A DNA stretch of 7,766 bases from UBA4416 sp046345275 (GTDB lineage Bacteria; Bacteroidota; Bacteroidia; B-17B0; Aurantibacillaceae). The position numbers and the translations under genes were made by a program. The notes under the pieces were generated by a model. The model had not been told where the DNA came from. It did no database searches and saw nothing but the letters and a program-made list of their open reading frames with translations. Location of the stretch: contig JBKDJY010000017.1 in the NCBI GenBank assembly GCA_046345275.1, positions 1 to 7,766 on the forward strand, written 5' to 3'. Below, one piece after another: positions 1 through 6,355 of the stretch; within the stretch, counting starts at the first letter, position 1; every line of letters begins with the position of its first letter.

Positions 1-110
1 CTATAGTGGAAGAGATTAACGAAGACAAAAAGAAGTTAACTGTTAGTGTTAAGATTTTTGGACGCAAGACTCCTGTGGAGTTGAGCTATATGCAAGTAGA
101 AAAAGAATAA
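1..110 (+). CDS. nusG: Transcription termination/antitermination factor NusG, C-terminal fragment (5' end outside window)
   Basis: The reading frame entering from the left edge gives 35 residues and a TAA stop at 108-110, containing VKIFGRKTPVELSYMQVEKE. This is the end of the KOW domain of NusG: the GRKTPVEL.Y stretch is the characteristic last strand of the fold. NusG binds the RNA polymerase clamp through its missing N-terminal NGN domain, while the KOW domain contacts Rho or ribosomal protein S10 and so links transcription to translation. Its place directly before rplK is the widespread bacterial order (secE-nusG-rplK). Only the tail is visible, so nothing can be said about start, length or the NGN domain. 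The gene ends 86 bases before rplK and was probably co-transcribed with it. Confidence 0.93.
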   Translation, partial: IVEEINEDKKKLTVSVKIFGRKTPVELSYMQVEKE

Positions 111-120
111 ACGCGCTTTT

Positions 121-170
121 GGTGTTTAACGTAATCTTATAAGGTTACGCTTCGCTTCCCGTTAAGCACC
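121..170 (+). promoter_or_regulatory. Structured leader hairpin upstream of rplK, candidate L1 autoregulatory site
   Basis: Bases 121-130 (ggtgtttaac) pair with 161-170 (gttaagcacc) over ten positions with one G-U pair. Nested inside, 131-136 (gtaatc) pair with 143-148 (ggttac), again with one G-U pair. The two helices abut on the 5' side and are separated by about 12 unpaired bases (149-160) on the 3' side. No U-tract follows (the next bases are A-rich), so it does not look like an intrinsic terminator. In Escherichia coli, L1 represses the rplK-rplA unit by binding the rplK leader at a site resembling its 23S rRNA target. The two-helix, one-sided-loop layout here would suit such a site, but that is inference from position and topology; I cannot match the detailed L1 consensus. 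Confidence 0.45.
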
Positions 171-196
171 AGAACAAAATAAATAAAATAAGTAAT

Positions 197-640
197 ATGG
201 CGAAAGAAGTAGCTGGTTTTGTAAAGCTGCAAATTAAAGGAGGCGCCGCTAATCCTGCACCACCAGTAGGACCTGCACTAGGTTCTAAGGGTGTAAACAT
301 CATGGAGTTCTGTAAGCAATTTAATGCTAGAACCCAAGAACAAGCAGGTAAAGTGTTACCAGTTTTGATTAATGTATACGCTGATAAAACATTTGATTTT
401 ATTATCAAACGTACACCAGTTGCAGTTCAAATTTTAGAAGCTACTAAAATTAAACAAGGCTCAGGTGAAAGCAACCGTAAAAAAGTAGGTACCATTTCTT
501 GGGATCAAATCAGAACCATTGCAACTGATAAAATTGTTGACATGAATTGTTTTACAATTGAATCGGCAATGTCAATGGTTGCAGGTACAGCTCGTAGCTT
601 GGGAATCACAACTACTGGGGAGGCTCCTGTTAAACACTAA
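197..640 (+). CDS. rplK: Large ribosomal subunit protein uL11 (L11)
   Basis: This 147-residue protein is the normal length for L11. It binds the GTPase-associated centre of 23S rRNA at the base of the L7/L12 stalk and takes part in factor-dependent GTP hydrolysis and in RelA activation. The N-terminal domain carries the proline-rich helix block ANPAPPVGPALGSKGVNIM at residues 18-36; P22 and P23 lie where thiostrepton/micrococcin resistance changes map in other bacteria, and both are intact. The C-terminal RNA-binding domain ends with the typical KVGTIS...IA..K..DMN and AGTARSLGI blocks (about residues 97-136). The ATG at 197 has A at -3 and -6 and no Shine-Dalgarno, as is usual in Bacteroidota. 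rplA follows after 36 bases, so co-transcription is expected. Confidence 0.98.
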   Translation: MAKEVAGFVKLQIKGGAANPAPPVGPALGSKGVNIMEFCKQFNARTQEQAGKVLPVLINVYADKTFDFIIKRTPVAVQILEATKIKQGSGESNRKKVGTISWDQIRTIATDKIVDMNCFTIESAMSMVAGTARSLGITTTGEAPVKH

Positions 641-676
641 TTTAATTAATTATTAATCAAAAACAAGCTTTAAAAA

Positions 677-1369
677 ATGGCAACGTTAACTAAAAAAAGA
701 AAAGCGGCAAATACTAAGTTCGATTCGAACAAAGTATATACTGTTGCTGAAGCCTCAAAAGTTGTGAAAGAAATTACAACTACAAAATTTGATGCATCGG
801 TGGATCTCGCGATCCGTTTAGGAGTTGATCCTCGTAAAGCTAATCAAATGGTACGTGGAACTGTTACCTTACCTCATGGAACTGGTAAAGTTTTGCGTGT
901 TTTAGCAATTGTTACGCCTGATAAGGAAGCAGAAGCTAAAGCCGCAGGTGCGGATTACGTTGGATTAGACGAATACATCGAAAAAATTAAAAACGGATGG
1001 ACAGATGTAGATGTCATCATCACGATGCCTTCAGTAATGGGTAAAGTTGGCGCATTAGGTCGTGTACTAGGTCCTCGTGGATTAATGCCAAACCCTAAGA
1101 CTGGAACAGTTACCATGGATATTGGTAAAGCTGTAACCGATTCGAAAGGTGGTAAAATTGACTTCAAAGTTGATAAAGCGGGAATTGTGCATGCAGGTAT
1201 TGGAAGAGTATCGTTCGATGCTCAAAAAATAAGCGAAAATGCGGCAGAAGTTTTACAAGCTATTGTCAAATTAAAACCATCTTCTGCCAAAGGTACTTAC
1301 GTGAAATCAGTATACATTAGTAGTACAATGAGCGGTAGTATTCAAATCGATTCAAAAACATTTAATTAA
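677..1369 (+). CDS. rplA: Large ribosomal subunit protein uL1 (L1)
   Basis: This 230-residue protein has the usual L1 length. L1 binds helices 76-78 of 23S rRNA, forms the mobile L1 stalk and guides deacylated tRNA out of the E site; in many bacteria it also represses translation of its own mRNA. Visible family marks are the basic N-terminus (TKKRKAAN), the RLGVDPRKANQMVRGTV.LPHGTG block at about residues 47-70, and the rRNA-contacting GPRGLMPNPKTGTV stretch at 132-145 in the second domain. The C-terminal part (about 165-230) returns to domain I with GRVSFDAQKI and YVKSVYISSTMG-like strands. The ATG at 677 follows an A-run without a Shine-Dalgarno. It lies 36 bases after rplK and only 20 bases before rplJ, so the three are very likely one transcript. 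Confidence 0.98.
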   Translation: MATLTKKRKAANTKFDSNKVYTVAEASKVVKEITTTKFDASVDLAIRLGVDPRKANQMVRGTVTLPHGTGKVLRVLAIVTPDKEAEAKAAGADYVGLDEYIEKIKNGWTDVDVIITMPSVMGKVGALGRVLGPRGLMPNPKTGTVTMDIGKAVTDSKGGKIDFKVDKAGIVHAGIGRVSFDAQKISENAAEVLQAIVKLKPSSAKGTYVKSVYISSTMSGSIQIDSKTFN

Positions 1370-1389
1370 TTTAAACAAACATTATTGTA

Positions 1390-1887
1390 ATGAACAAAAA
1401 AGAAAAAACACAAGAAATAGATCGTTTGCTTAGCATTTTGAATGCTAATAATAAAATCTATTTAGCAGACTGTTCTTCTTTGTCAGTAGAAAAGGTTAAT
1501 CAGTTACGTCGTACTTTTTATGAAAAAAACGTAAAGATATCTGTTGTTAAAAATACTTTATTAGCGAAAGCTTTAGAACGAGCTAATGATAGTAATCTTG
1601 CACAACTTATACCAACACTAAAAGGCCAAACTGCTTTAATTTTAGCAGAGACATCTAATGTTCCTGCTAAACTCATTAGAGAATTTCGTAAAGGCACTGA
1701 TAAACCTCAATTAAAAGCAGCTTATGTTGAAGAAACGATATTTATTGGTGATGATAAATTAGAAACGTTGTCGGCATTAAAGTCGAAAAACGAATTAATC
1801 GCAGATGTTATCGCATTACTTCAATCTCCTATTCAACGTGTACTTGGTGGATTAGAAAATAAAACTCAAGAAAACGAAGCAGCTTAA
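1390..1887 (+). CDS. rplJ: Large ribosomal subunit protein uL10 (L10), stalk base
   Basis: This 165-residue protein is L10, which binds 23S rRNA next to L11 through its N-terminal domain and carries L7/L12 dimers on its C-terminal helix. The N-terminal half shows the expected pattern: a helix starting MNKKEKTQEIDRLLSIL, a strand (IYLADCSSLSV), then LRRTF...NVKISVVKNTLLAKAL at about 39-62. The tail (about residues 133-165, ELIADVIALLQSPIQRVLGGLENK) is the amphipathic L12-binding helix. The overall length equals that of E. coli L10, which carries two L12 dimers, so two rather than three dimers is a reasonable inference. The start is ATG at 1390, with no Shine-Dalgarno. The upstream gap is only 20 bases, which leaves no room for the usual L10 leader RNA. 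rplL follows after 83 bases. Confidence 0.97.
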   Translation: MNKKEKTQEIDRLLSILNANNKIYLADCSSLSVEKVNQLRRTFYEKNVKISVVKNTLLAKALERANDSNLAQLIPTLKGQTALILAETSNVPAKLIREFRKGTDKPQLKAAYVEETIFIGDDKLETLSALKSKNELIADVIALLQSPIQRVLGGLENKTQENEAA

Positions 1888-1911
1888 ATTGATACTGAAC
1901 AAAAAATGAAA

Positions 1912-1928
1912 GTTTACTTAGGGTAAAC
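1912..1928 (+). other. Short hairpin in the rplJ-rplL gap
   Basis: Bases 1912-1917 (gtttac) and 1923-1928 (gtaaac) can form a perfect 6-bp stem with a 5-base loop. The surrounding 83-base gap (1888-1970) is otherwise A-rich and featureless. No U-tract follows the stem, so it is not a terminator. It might be a processing or stability element for the rplL message, but a stem this short is expected by chance fairly often in AT-rich DNA. Confidence 0.25.
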
Positions 1929-1970
1929 AAAGAAAATAAACTAATAACTAATAAATTTAAAATAGAAAAA

Positions 1971-2345
1971 ATGGCAGACGTAAAAGCAATAGCTGAAACA
2001 TTGGTAAACTTGACAGTTAAAGAAGTTCAAGAATTAGCAACAGTATTAAAAGATGAATACGGAATCGAACCAGCTGCTGCAGCAGTAGTAGTATCTGCTG
2101 GCGGAGCAGGTGGAGCAGATGCAGCAGCAGTAAAAACATCATTTGATGTAATTTTACTTGAAGCTGGCGCAGCTAAACTAGGAGTGGTAAAAGTTGTTAA
2201 AGACTTAACTGGCTTAGGTTTAAAAGAAGCTAAAGATTTGGTTGATGGTGCTCCAAAACCAGTAAAAGAAGGTATATCTAAGGAAGAAGCTGAATCTATT
2301 AAAAAGACTTTAGAAGAAGCTGGTGCAAAGGTAGAAGTAAAGTAA
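1971..2345 (+). CDS. rplL: Large ribosomal subunit protein bL12 (L7/L12)
   Basis: This 124-residue protein is the stalk protein L7/L12, present in several copies per ribosome, which recruits EF-Tu, EF-G, IF2 and release factors and stimulates their GTPase activity. Its three parts are clear: an N-terminal dimerisation and L10-binding domain (about 1-33), a flexible Ala/Gly-rich hinge (about 34-53, AAAAVVVSAGGAGGADAAA), and a globular C-terminal domain (about 55-124) with the factor-binding surface KLGVVKVVKDLTGLGLKEAK and the K.LVDGAPKPVKEG block. The ATG at 1971 sits after a run of five A and has no Shine-Dalgarno. It is the last ribosomal gene of the cluster; a hairpin with a U-rich tail follows 14 bases after the stop and probably reduces transcription into rpoB. 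Confidence 0.98.
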   Translation: MADVKAIAETLVNLTVKEVQELATVLKDEYGIEPAAAAVVVSAGGAGGADAAAVKTSFDVILLEAGAAKLGVVKVVKDLTGLGLKEAKDLVDGAPKPVKEGISKEEAESIKKTLEEAGAKVEVK

Positions 2346-2359
2346 TTATATAAAAAATT

Positions 2360-2413
2360 AAGCGTTAAGGTTTTATTGCCTATCAGCAAGCCTTAACGCT
2401 TCTTTCTGTTTTT
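2360..2413 (+). terminator. rplL-rpoB intergenic hairpin with U-rich tail, probable partial terminator (attenuator)
   Basis: Bases 2360-2370 (aagcgttaagg) and 2391-2401 (ccttaacgctt) form a perfect 11-bp stem. Within the 20-base loop, 2376-2379 (ttgc) can pair with 2386-2389 (gcaa), extending the structure. The stem is followed by tctttctgttttt, a U-rich but interrupted tract. This is the shape of a Rho-independent terminator of moderate strength. An A-run upstream (2352-2357) would give a U-tract on the opposite strand, so it could act in both directions. E. coli also has a partial terminator between rplL and rpoB that lets only a fraction of polymerases continue, and the same role fits here because no clear new promoter is visible before rpoB. 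Confidence 0.8.
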
Positions 2414-2451
2414 GTAATTTGTCGTGAATCTTTTAAGAATACTAACTCAAT

Positions 2452-2466
2452 AACTTAATTACCTTG
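2452..2466 (+). promoter_or_regulatory. Translation start region of rpoB with a TTG start codon
   Basis: The rpoB frame is closed upstream by a TAA at 2443-2445, and between that stop and the conserved protein there is no ATG or GTG. The only usual bacterial initiation codon is the TTG at 2464-2466, giving the N-terminus MATQIKKSQRINF, which lines up well with the start of other Bacteroidota RpoB proteins. There is no Shine-Dalgarno. A residues are present at -3 (2461), -6 (2458) and -12 (2452), positions reported to be favoured in Bacteroidota initiation regions. That supports this codon as the real start. Confidence 0.75.
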
Positions 2467-5400
2467 GCTACACAAATCAAAAAATCACAGAGAATTAATT
2501 TCTCTTCGAATAAATTCCCAATTGAATATCCAGATTTCTTGGATATCCAAGTAAAATCTTTTCAGGATTTCTTTCAATTAGAAACAACACCTGATAATCG
2601 CAAAAACGAAGGTTTATTCCGCGTATTTGCTGAAAATTTTCCAATATCTGATGCCAGAAATAATTTCGTGTTAGAATTTTTGGATTATTTCGTTGATCCA
2701 CCTCGCTATGCTCTTGAAGAGTGTATTAGCCGCGGATTAACTTATTCAGTGCCTTTAAAAGCAAAACTAAAGCTTTATTGTACTGACCCTGAACATGAAG
2801 ATTTTGAAACCATTGTGCAAGACGTTTATTTGGGAACAATTCCGTATATGACACCAAAAGGTTCTTTCGTAATCAATGGTGCTGAACGTGTTATAGTTTC
2901 TCAGTTACACCGTTCTCCAGGCGTGTTCTTCGGTCAAAGCCGTCACGCAAATGGTACTAAATTATATAGTGCACGTGTTATTCCTTTCAAAGGTTCTTGG
3001 ATTGAGTTTGCAACAGACATTAATAATGTCATGTATGCTTACATTGATCGTAAGAAAAAATTACCTGTAACAACTTTGTTGCGTGCTATTGGTTTTGAAA
3101 GTGATAAACAAATTTTAGAAATATTTGGTCTTGCTGATGAAGTGAAAGTTTCGAAAGCAGGTTTAAAACGTGAAGTTGGTCGTAGATTAGCAGCTCGTGT
3201 TTTAAAAACATGGATTGAAGATTTCGTAGATGAGGATACTGGAGAAGTTGTATCAATTGAGCGTAATGAAGTTATCTTAGATCGTGAAACGGTTTTAGAT
3301 GACTCTCACATCGATTTAATTGTTGATGCAGGTGTTAAATCAATCATCTTGCATAAAGAAGACGTAAATACAGCAGACTTTGCTATAATATACAATACTT
3401 TACAAAAAGATTCAACTAACTCCGAAAAAGAAGCTATCGAGTATATCTACAGATTGCTTCGTAATGCTGAACCACCTGATGAAGAAACTGCTCGTGGTGT
3501 TATTGATAAATTATTTTTCTCTGACAAACGTTATGATTTAGGAGAAGTTGGTCGTTTCCGTATCAATAAAAAATTAAACATTGATATTCCGATGAATATT
3601 CGTGTTTTAACGAAAGAAGATATTATTTTAATCATGAAATATTTGATTGAATTGATTAATTCTAAAACGGATGTGGACGATATAGATCATTTATCTAACC
3701 GTCGTGTTCGTACTGTTGGTGAGCAATTATTCTCTCAATTTGGTGTTGGTTTAGCTCGTATGGCTCGTACCATTCGTGAACGTATGAACGTTCGTGATAA
3801 CGAGGTATTTACTCCGACCGATTTGATTAATGCTAAAACATTATCTTCTGTTATTAATTCATTCTTTGGAACGAATCAATTATCGCAGTTCATGGATCAA
3901 ACCAATCCTTTATCTGAGATTACGCATAAGCGTCGTCTTTCGGCACTAGGGCCAGGAGGTTTATCTCGTGAACGTGCAGGTTTCGAGGTGCGTGACGTTC
4001 ATTACACTCACTACGGTCGTCTTTGTACGATTGAAACTCCAGAAGGACCAAACATTGGATTGATTTCTTCATTATGTGTTTTTGCAAAAGTAAATAAATT
4101 AGGATTTATTGAAACTCCTTTTCGTACAGTAACAAACGGTAAAGTTGATGTAAATAAGGCAATAACTTATTTAACTGCTGAGGAAGAGGATCAAAAAAAT
4201 ATTGCACAAACAAGTGCAGAATTGGATGAAAAAGGAAACTTTGTTAATAATAAAATTACTGCACGTTATGAAGGCGATTTTCCAGTAATAGAGCCTACTA
4301 AGGTTAATTTAATGGACGTTGCTCCAAATCAAATCGCTTCAATAGCAGCTTCTCTAATTCCTTTCTTGGAACATGATGATGCTAACAGGGCTTTGATGGG
4401 TTCTAACATGCAACGTCAGGCAGTTCCATTATTGCGTCCGGAGGCACCTATCGTTGGTACTGGTATCGAAGCTCGTGTAGCAGAAGACAGTCGTGTATTA
4501 ATTAATGCTGAAAACGATGGAATTGTTGAATATGTTGATGCGAGAGAAATCACAATTCGTTACAACAGATCTAAAGATGAGCAGCTAGTAAGCTTTGAAG
4601 GCGATGTAAAAACTTATAAATTAACTAAGTTTCAAAAAACCAATCAAAATACATGCATGAATTTAAAACCTATTGTTAAAAAAGGTGATAAAGTCATTAA
4701 AGGCCAAGTATTATGTGATGGCTACGCAACTGAAAAGGGTGAATTAGCTTTAGGTAGAAACTTAAAAGTAGCGTTCATGCCTTGGAAAGGTTACAATTTT
4801 GAAGATGCAATTGTTATTTCAGAAAGAATCATTCGTGATGATATCTTTACGTCTATTCACATAGATGAGTATTCTTTGGAAGTTCGAGACACTAAGCGTG
4901 GAATGGAAGAGTTAACTCCAGATATTCCAAATGTAAGCGAAGAAGCTACCAAAGATTTAGATGAAAAAGGAGTTATTCGCATAGGTGCTGAGGTTAAAGA
5001 GGGTGACATTTTAATTGGAAAAATTACTCCAAAAGGTGAAACTGACCCTTCTCCCGAAGAAAAACTATTACGAGCAATCTTTGGAGATAAAGCTGGCGAC
5101 GTTAAAGATGCTTCTTTAAGAGTTTCTCCTTCAGTAAAAGGTGTTATTGTTGATAAAAAATTATTCTCTCGTGCTATTAAAGATAAAAAACAAAAAGCTG
5201 ATGAAAAGCCTTTAATTGACAAGTTAGATGCAGATTATAATAAAAATGCTGCAAATTTAAAATATCAATTAATTGAAAAATTGTTTGAATTAGTTAATGG
5301 TCGTACTTCTCAAGGTGTTTCTAATATTTTAGGGGAAGAGATTATCGTGAAAGGAACCAAGTTCACTCAAAAATTATTAGAAAAAGTAGATTACTCTGAG

Positions 5401-6276
5401 GTAAACCCAAGTAATTGGACAACTGATAAGGATAAAAATGATCAAATTGAGCGTCTATTGCACAATTATATGATTAAATCAAATGATTTGCTTGGACAAT
5501 ACAAACGTGCTAAATTCCAAATTACGGTTGGCGACGAGTTACCAAATGGTATTGTTCAATTAGCAAAAATATATATAGCTCAAAAACGTAAATTAAAAGT
5601 AGGTGATAAAATGGCGGGTCGTCATGGAAATAAAGGCATTGTTGCCCGTATTGTTCGTGATGAAGACATGCCTTATTTAGACGATGGAACTCCTGTTGAC
5701 ATTGTTTTAAATCCATTGGGAGTACCTTCTCGTATGAACATTGGTCAAATTTATGAAACGGTGTTAGCTTGGGCTGGTAAAGAATTAGGGTTAAAGTTTT
5801 CAACGCCAATCTTTGATGGTGCTACCATGGAACAAATTGATGAATACACAACAAAAGCAGGTATACCTCAATATGGCCGGACTTATTTAATTGACGGCGG
5901 TACTGGAGAGAAGTTTGATCAACCAGCTACTGTGGGTATCATTTATATGTTAAAATTAGGTCACATGGTAGATGATAAGATGCATGCTCGTTCAATAGGG
6001 CCATATTCATTGATTACACAGCAACCTTTAGGTGGTAAAGCACAGTTTGGTGGCCAACGTTTTGGTGAGATGGAAGTTTGGGCTTTGGAGGCTTATGGCG
6101 CTGCTAATGTTTTACAAGAGCTATTAACGATTAAATCTGATGATGTGATTGGTCGTGCGAAAGCTTATGAAGCCATTGTAAAAGGCGAAAACATTCCAAC
6201 TCCAGGTATTCCAGAATCATTTAATGTATTAATGCATGAATTACGTGGATTAGCATTAGATGTAACGCTTGACTAA
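2464..6276 (+). CDS. rpoB: DNA-directed RNA polymerase subunit beta
   Basis: This 1270-residue protein is the complete beta subunit, which with beta' forms the active-site cleft of RNA polymerase. It starts at TTG. The rifampicin pocket lies at about residues 469-497; the positions equivalent to E. coli D516, H526, R529 and S531 are D478, H488, R491 and S493, all in the sensitive state. Next comes the ETPEGPNIGLISSL block (about 524-537). In the C-terminal half, GDKMAGRHGNKG occupies 1047-1058, with the conserved lysines near the active site, and HMVDDKMHARSIGPYSLITQQP begins at 1167, followed by GGKAQFGGQRFGEMEVWALEAYGA, which anchors beta'. A lysine-rich, probably coiled, segment (about 900-1025) replaces the lineage-specific insert of other phyla. 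One oddity is T522 in place of the almost invariant proline of GR.CPIETPEG. The end, SFNVLMHELRGLALDV, is typical. rpoC follows after 79 bases. Confidence 0.98.
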   Translation: MATQIKKSQRINFSSNKFPIEYPDFLDIQVKSFQDFFQLETTPDNRKNEGLFRVFAENFPISDARNNFVLEFLDYFVDPPRYALEECISRGLTYSVPLKAKLKLYCTDPEHEDFETIVQDVYLGTIPYMTPKGSFVINGAERVIVSQLHRSPGVFFGQSRHANGTKLYSARVIPFKGSWIEFATDINNVMYAYIDRKKKLPVTTLLRAIGFESDKQILEIFGLADEVKVSKAGLKREVGRRLAARVLKTWIEDFVDEDTGEVVSIERNEVILDRETVLDDSHIDLIVDAGVKSIILHKEDVNTADFAIIYNTLQKDSTNSEKEAIEYIYRLLRNAEPPDEETARGVIDKLFFSDKRYDLGEVGRFRINKKLNIDIPMNIRVLTKEDIILIMKYLIELINSKTDVDDIDHLSNRRVRTVGEQLFSQFGVGLARMARTIRERMNVRDNEVFTPTDLINAKTLSSVINSFFGTNQLSQFMDQTNPLSEITHKRRLSALGPGGLSRERAGFEVRDVHYTHYGRLCTIETPEGPNIGLISSLCVFAKVNKLGFIETPFRTVTNGKVDVNKAITYLTAEEEDQKNIAQTSAELDEKGNFVNNKITARYEGDFPVIEPTKVNLMDVAPNQIASIAASLIPFLEHDDANRALMGSNMQRQAVPLLRPEAPIVGTGIEARVAEDSRVLINAENDGIVEYVDAREITIRYNRSKDEQLVSFEGDVKTYKLTKFQKTNQNTCMNLKPIVKKGDKVIKGQVLCDGYATEKGELALGRNLKVAFMPWKGYNFEDAIVISERIIRDDIFTSIHIDEYSLEVRDTKRGMEELTPDIPNVSEEATKDLDEKGVIRIGAEVKEGDILIGKITPKGETDPSPEEKLLRAIFGDKAGDVKDASLRVSPSVKGVIVDKKLFSRAIKDKKQKADEKPLIDKLDADYNKNAANLKYQLIEKLFELVNGRTSQGVSNILGEEIIVKGTKFTQKLLEKVDYSEVNPSNWTTDKDKNDQIERLLHNYMIKSNDLLGQYKRAKFQITVGDELPNGIVQLAKIYIAQKRKLKVGDKMAGRHGNKGIVARIVRDEDMPYLDDGTPVDIVLNPLGVPSRMNIGQIYETVLAWAGKELGLKFSTPIFDGATMEQIDEYTTKAGIPQYGRTYLIDGGTGEKFDQPATVGIIYMLKLGHMVDDKMHARSIGPYSLITQQPLGGKAQFGGQRFGEMEVWALEAYGAANVLQELLTIKSDDVIGRAKAYEAIVKGENIPTPGIPESFNVLMHELRGLALDVTLD

Positions 6277-6285
6277 AAAATGGCA

Positions 6286-6311
6286 CCATTCTCTATTTGT
6301 TTAGAGAATGG
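6286..6311 (+). other. Intercistronic hairpin between rpoB and rpoC
   Basis: Bases 6286-6295 (ccattctcta) and 6302-6311 (tagagaatgg) form a perfect 10-bp stem closed by a 6-base loop (tttgtt), starting 9 bases after the rpoB stop. The bases that follow are ggaaaaatt, so there is no U-tract and it should not terminate transcription toward rpoC. Such intercistronic stems often act as RNA processing sites or as barriers to exonucleases. Which of these applies, if any, is not shown by the sequence. The remaining 44 bases to rpoC are AT-rich and carry no Shine-Dalgarno. Confidence 0.6.
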
Positions 6312-6355
6312 GGAAAAATTAAAAGTATTTATTATCACGTAAACCTAAACATAAA

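Noticed and set aside
160..166. Shared cgttaag in the rplK leader stem and in the rplL-rpoB hairpin (2363-2369) as a common protein-binding motif
   Set aside because: A seven-base match in AT-rich sequence is easily coincidental, and the surrounding structures differ.
1906..1926. Six-codon frame (ATG to TAA, MKVYLG) in the rplJ-rplL gap, overlapping the small hairpin
   Set aside because: It is too short to support, with no sign of selection. ATG-to-stop runs of this size are expected by chance in A-rich gaps.
2027..2389. Open reading frame of 120 codons on the minus strand over rplL
   Set aside because: It lies opposite the well-conserved rplL and across its terminator. Its length comes from the Ala/Val-rich codon pattern of L7/L12, and the protein has no recognisable features.
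2411..2445. Possible Bacteroidota promoter (TTTG and TAATTTG-like motifs) before rpoB
   Set aside because: The motifs do not fit the TTTG / TAnnTTTG spacing and overlap the U-rich tail of the hairpin, so they are better explained by that tract.
4857..5222. Minus-strand open frame of 121 codons inside rpoB
   Set aside because: It is a shadow of conserved rpoB coding sequence with a low-complexity Ser/Phe/Pro-rich product and no start signal or family resemblance. The other antisense frames in rplK, rplA, rpoB and rpoC were rejected for the same reason.
6286..6313. rpoB-rpoC hairpin as an intrinsic terminator
   Set aside because: The stem is followed by A-rich, not T-rich, sequence on the + strand, and termination here would cut off rpoC.
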